NCBI GenBank assembly: GCA_002405485.1
Contig: DHLW01000087.1
Span: 1 to 18,007 of the forward strand
Reading direction: 5' to 3'
Source of the DNA: Phycisphaerales bacterium UBA4658
Lineage (GTDB): Bacteria; Planctomycetota; Phycisphaerae; Phycisphaerales; UBA1924
DNA: 18,007 nt
Below the pieces are notes generated by a model. That model was not told where the DNA came from and searched no databases. It worked only from the letters and a program-made list of their open reading frames with translations. The stretch's first letter is position 1; the number at the start of each line of letters is the position of its first letter. The translations under genes and the position numbers were made by a program. Below are positions 15,212 through 18,007 of the stretch, one piece after another.

Positions 15212-16324
15212 ATGGCCGACGAGCTTGGTGAACGCACGGAGATGCCCACGCCGCGACGGCTCCAGGAGGCCCGCGAGCGCGGCCAGGTCGCCAAGAGCAC
15301 GGATCTGGCGGCGGGGATCGATCTGGTGGGGGCGTTCGTGCTGCTCCTGCTTCTTGGAGCCCCGCTTACGTTCGCCCTTGCCGGGATGCTCCGTCATCTG
15401 CTGGATGATCGCGCTTCCGGCTCGATCATCAACGCCGACTCGCCACTTCTGGGAGACACCATCGCGTGGGCCGGCGCACATGCCGGAGTGCTGCTCCTGC
15501 CCGCCTTGGTCGTGATGTTCATCATCGCGCTTGCAGCCCAGATCGTGCAGGTGGGTTGGGTCGTCACCGGCGAACCCATTTCCCCCAAGTTTGACAAGCT
15601 CGATCCGGTCAAGGGCTTCTCCCGCGTGTTCGGGATGAAGAACTTCGTCAAGACCCTTCTGGGCGTGCTCAAGATGTCCGCCGTCGCCGGAGTCACCCTT
15701 GGCGTGGCGATCAGCGAGTGGCCCAAGGTCATCGCCCTTGCCGCGCTCGAGGCCCATCTCATCTGGCCGGCGATTGCCGGCATTCTCATCCGACTCCTGG
15801 CCTGGCTTCTGGCGATCCTGATCATCCTCGGCATCCTGGACTACGCATACCAGCGATGGACGCATCTCTCCGAGCTCAAGATGACCAAGCAGCAGGTCAA
15901 GGACGAGCAGCGTTCGATGGACGGCGACCCCGAGGTCAAGGGGCGTCGCTTGCGCATGGCTCGCCAGATCGCCCTGCAACGCGTCAACCAGACCGTGCCC
16001 AAGGCCGACGTGGTCGTCACCAACCCCACACACTTCTCCGTCGCGCTCAAGTACGACCCCAAGACCATGGCCGCCCCGAAAGTCGTGGCCAAGGGCGCCG
16101 ACGACATGGCCTTCCGCATTCGAGAGATCGCCGCCGCCCATCGCGTGCCGATCGTGGAGCGGCCGCCGCTGGCTCGGGCGCTCTTTGCCGGCGTCCCGGT
16201 CGGCAAGCAAATCGCTCCCGAGCACTACGAGGCCGTGGCGGAGATTCTCGCCTACGTCTACCGCCTGGAAAACCGCCAGACCGACGGCGCTCGTGCGGGA
16301 GACAAAGGCGGACGGGCGGCGTAG
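15212..16324 (+). CDS. flhB: FlhB, export gate protein and substrate-specificity switch
   Basis: FlhB sits at the base of the export gate and cuts itself in its cytoplasmic domain; FliK then switches it from hook to filament export. The 370-residue product begins with the usual ERTEMPTPRRLQEARERGQV (7-26), followed by four membrane helices between about 35 and 210. The linker FDKLDPVKGFSRVFGMKN at about 127-144 is typical. In the cytoplasmic domain the autocleavage motif NPTH is intact at 271-274, followed by SVALKYDP and IVERPPLARALF at 314-325. ATG 15212 is preceded by AGGA at 15195-15198. FlhB is often followed directly by flhA; here a cell-wall enzyme gene lies between them. Confidence 0.97.
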   Translation: MADELGERTEMPTPRRLQEARERGQVAKSTDLAAGIDLVGAFVLLLLLGAPLTFALAGMLRHLLDDRASGSIINADSPLLGDTIAWAGAHAGVLLLPALVVMFIIALAAQIVQVGWVVTGEPISPKFDKLDPVKGFSRVFGMKNFVKTLLGVLKMSAVAGVTLGVAISEWPKVIALAALEAHLIWPAIAGILIRLLAWLLAILIILGILDYAYQRWTHLSELKMTKQQVKDEQRSMDGDPEVKGRRLRMARQIALQRVNQTVPKADVVVTNPTHFSVALKYDPKTMAAPKVVAKGADDMAFRIREIAAAHRVPIVERPPLARALFAGVPVGKQIAPEHYEAVAEILAYVYRLENRQTDGARAGDKGGRAA

Positions 16325-16360
16325 CTCTGCTTGGCCAACGCCTGTGCGCAACAATCACCC

Positions 16361-17323
16361 ATGCTCGTCGCAACCCTCCTCATCATCACAAGCGTGCTCG
16401 CGGGTCAGCCCGTCCAGGGGACCGCGCCAAGCAAGTCCCCGGGCGCAAGCCCCGCCGCGTCCAAGGCCCAGCCGCCGGCGCCTCACGCCGACCGGTTGAG
16501 TGTGGCAAGGGCTCAGACGCTGCTGGCTCGGGCGGGCTTCTCGCCGGGGCTGATCGACGGCAGGTTCGGTCGAAAGACCCGCATCGCCATCGAGCATTAC
16601 CAGCGTGCGCTCGGTCACGAGCCCACCGGCGAGCTGTCCGCCGTCGAACACGCCTCGCCCGCAGAGTGGACCCGGCCCTACGCCATCACCGAGCAGGACC
16701 TGGCGCAGATCACAGGTCCGGTGCCGGAGGACTGGAACATCCGCGCCGAACTTGCGTTCTGCGGCTACGCGGACATGCCCGACCTGTTGGCCGAACGCGG
16801 CTGGTGCTCGGTCGATCTCGTCACCCTGCTCAATCCCGACAAGCCGCTGGCAGATCTCGCCGCCGGCGACGTCGTGATTCTGCCAGACACATCCGCCAAG
16901 CCGCTCCCCAAGCTCGCGCGGGTCGAGATCAACCTTGCCGAGAAGCTCGTGCTCGGCCATGATGACGCCGGGACGGTGGTGTTCCTCACGCACTGCTCGA
17001 TCGCCAAGGACATCCAGAAGCGACCGGTGGGAGACCTGAAGGTCGCGGTGCTGGTCGAGAACCCCGACTACACCTTCAACCCGGACCTGTGGCCGGATGT
17101 GACCAACGTGGCAAGCAAGCTCCGCATCGCGCCAGGACCCCGCAACCCGGTGGGTGTCGCCTGGATCGGCCTGGACCGGCCGGGCTATGGCGTCCACGGC
17201 ACGGTTCGGCCCCAGGACATCGGCAAGACCGGCAGTCTCGGGTGCTTCCGCCTGACGAACTGGGACGCTGCCCGGCTGCTCCGCGCCCTGAAGGTGGGCA
17301 CGCCGGTCACGATCACGGAGTGA
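16361..17323 (+). CDS. Exported L,D-transpeptidase (YkuD) with PG-binding and LysM-like regions
   Basis: Enzymes of this family cross-link peptidoglycan stems, or attach proteins to them, using a catalytic cysteine in the periplasm. The 320-residue product from ATG 16361 has a signal peptide at about 1-15, a Pro/Ala/Ser linker, and a peptidoglycan-binding repeat at about 46-94 (AQTLLARAGFSPGLIDGRFG, then ALGHEPTGEL). A LysM-like segment follows at about 136-175 (DLLAERGWCSVDLVTLLNPD, then LAAGDVVILPD), then a YkuD domain at about 185-320. The catalytic region is intact: GYGVHGT with His279 and TGSLGCFRL with Cys295. An in-frame TTG at 16331 would precede the signal peptide by 10 residues and is less likely. 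Its place between flhB and flhA is unusual; it may trim or cross-link wall around the flagellum, but that is inference. Confidence 0.87.
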   Translation: MLVATLLIITSVLAGQPVQGTAPSKSPGASPAASKAQPPAPHADRLSVARAQTLLARAGFSPGLIDGRFGRKTRIAIEHYQRALGHEPTGELSAVEHASPAEWTRPYAITEQDLAQITGPVPEDWNIRAELAFCGYADMPDLLAERGWCSVDLVTLLNPDKPLADLAAGDVVILPDTSAKPLPKLARVEINLAEKLVLGHDDAGTVVFLTHCSIAKDIQKRPVGDLKVAVLVENPDYTFNPDLWPDVTNVASKLRIAPGPRNPVGVAWIGLDRPGYGVHGTVRPQDIGKTGSLGCFRLTNWDAARLLRALKVGTPVTITE

Positions 17324-17352
17324 TCCCCGCGCGATCGCCGCCGCTGCGGAGC

Positions 17353-17383
17353 GCAAACTTTGCCGCTGGTGTCGATCAGACAC
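17353..17383 (+). promoter_or_regulatory. Two adjacent short inverted repeats upstream of flhA
   Basis: In the 151-base gap between the L,D-transpeptidase gene and flhA, GCAAA-C-TTTGC (17353-17363) and GTGTC-GATCA-GACAC (17369-17383) are perfect 5-bp inverted repeats. CAAACTTT (17354-17361) and GTCGATCA (17371-17378) loosely resemble the flagellar sigma-28 boxes, but the 9-base spacer is two short of the enteric consensus. This may be a regulator site, a weak promoter, or chance. Confidence 0.25.
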
Positions 17384-17474
17384 GCACGAATGATGCTCGA
17401 CGGGCTCGTGGACCGATACACCCGCCCCAAGCGCAGGACGCGCTTCGTTCACGTTGCTTTCGAGGCCAGCCAGG

Positions 17475-18007
17475 ATGGCGACCCCCTCAGCACCACAAAC
17501 ACCGACTCTCGCCCGCGCCGGTGGGCTGCCCGGCTGGCTGCGGAACATCCACCGCTACCGCGGTCTCATCGTTCCGCTGGCGTTCATCGCGCTGCTGGTG
17601 GTCATCCTTGTTCCGATGCCCCCGGCGGTGATGGACGTTCTCATCTGCCTGAACATCGCGCTCTCGGTCCTCGCGCTGCTCACCACCATCCACATGGAGC
17701 AGCCGCTGGACTTCTCGGTGTTTCCGTCGCTGTTGCTGGCGATGACCCTGTTCCGGCTGGTGCTCAACGTCGCCTCAACCCGCCTCATCCTCTCCGCCGA
17801 TGCCCAGACCCCGGAGCAGGCGCTCGCCGTCGCCGGTCATGTCATCAGTGCGTTCGCGAACTTCGTCGCCGGCGACTCCCTGTTTGTCGGCGTGGTGATC
17901 TTCGTCATCCTGGTGATCGTGCAGTTTGTCGTCATCACCAAGGGCGCCACCCGCATCTCCGAGGTCGCGGCCCGATTCACCCTCGACGCCATGCCCGGCA
18001 AGCAGAT
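17475..18007 (+). CDS. flhA: FlhA, flagellar export gate protein, N-terminal part (cut by window end)
   Basis: FlhA forms the nine-subunit ring that uses the proton motive force for export and docks chaperone-substrate complexes. The 177 residues present are the start of the membrane domain: a cytoplasmic Pro/Ala lead, a TM helix at about 31-48 ([18 protein letters not shown]), [18 protein letters not shown], the signature [20 protein letters not shown] followed by [10 protein letters not shown], a further TM segment, and [20 protein letters not shown] ending AMPGKQ at the window edge. These are family-diagnostic. The ATG at 17475 follows only a weak ribosome site (AGG). It is separated from the upstream gene by 151 bases, so it may have its own expression signal. 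Confidence 0.96.
   Translation, partial: MATPSAPQTPTLARAGGLPGWLRNIHRYRGLIVPLAFIALLVVILVPMPPAVMDVLICLNIALSVLALLTTIHMEQPLDFSVFPSLLLAMTLFRLVLNVASTRLILSADAQTPEQALAVAGHVISAFANFVAGDSLFVGVVIFVILVIVQFVVITKGATRISEVAARFTLDAMPGKQ

Overview
The window is one long block of flagellar genes, all on the + strand, from a high-GC bacterium. The product families and gene order fit a planctomycete, possibly of the Phycisphaerae. That placement is an inference from gene order, high GC, FliH/FliL style and an L,D-transpeptidase of mixed domain type; it was not tested against a database. I see no rRNA, tRNA, CRISPR array, insertion sequence or phage gene. The long minus-strand reading frames are shadows of the high-GC + strand genes. 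No stretch of more than 300 bases lacks a gene; the largest gaps are about 130-165 bases.

Layout. 1-487: the C-terminal end of the MS-ring protein FliF, entered through about 130 bases of almost pure G that look like a contig-end artefact. 497-4337: fliG (rotor/switch), fliH, fliI and fliJ (export ATPase complex). 4334-9584: a YlxF/MotE/FlbB-like membrane coiled-coil protein, fliK (hook length), flgD (hook cap), a small flagellar-operon protein of the TIGR02530 type, and flgE (hook). 9720-11195: a divergent MotA-like membrane protein, then fliL. 11360-16324: fliN, fliO, fliP, fliQ, fliR and flhB (C-ring and export gate). 16361-17323: an exported L,D-transpeptidase with peptidoglycan-binding and LysM-like regions. 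17475-end: the start of flhA, cut by the window edge.

The genes together build the rotor, the type III export apparatus with its ATPase, and the hook with its length control. The order fliF-G-H-I-J, coiled-coil gene, fliK, flgD, small gene, flgE, motA, fliL, fliN-O-P-Q-R, flhB, flhA resembles the large motility operon of spirochaetes and Bacillus. Against that template motB and fliM are missing from their expected places, the gene in the motA slot has lost residues important in classical MotA, FliN carries a long Ala/Pro-rich N-terminal extension with a repeated helix, and a cell-wall cross-linking enzyme sits between flhB and flhA. These departures are the most interesting part of the window. 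Most junctions are tight or overlapping (GTGA, ATGA), so long polycistronic transcription is likely. No convincing promoter was found inside the block.
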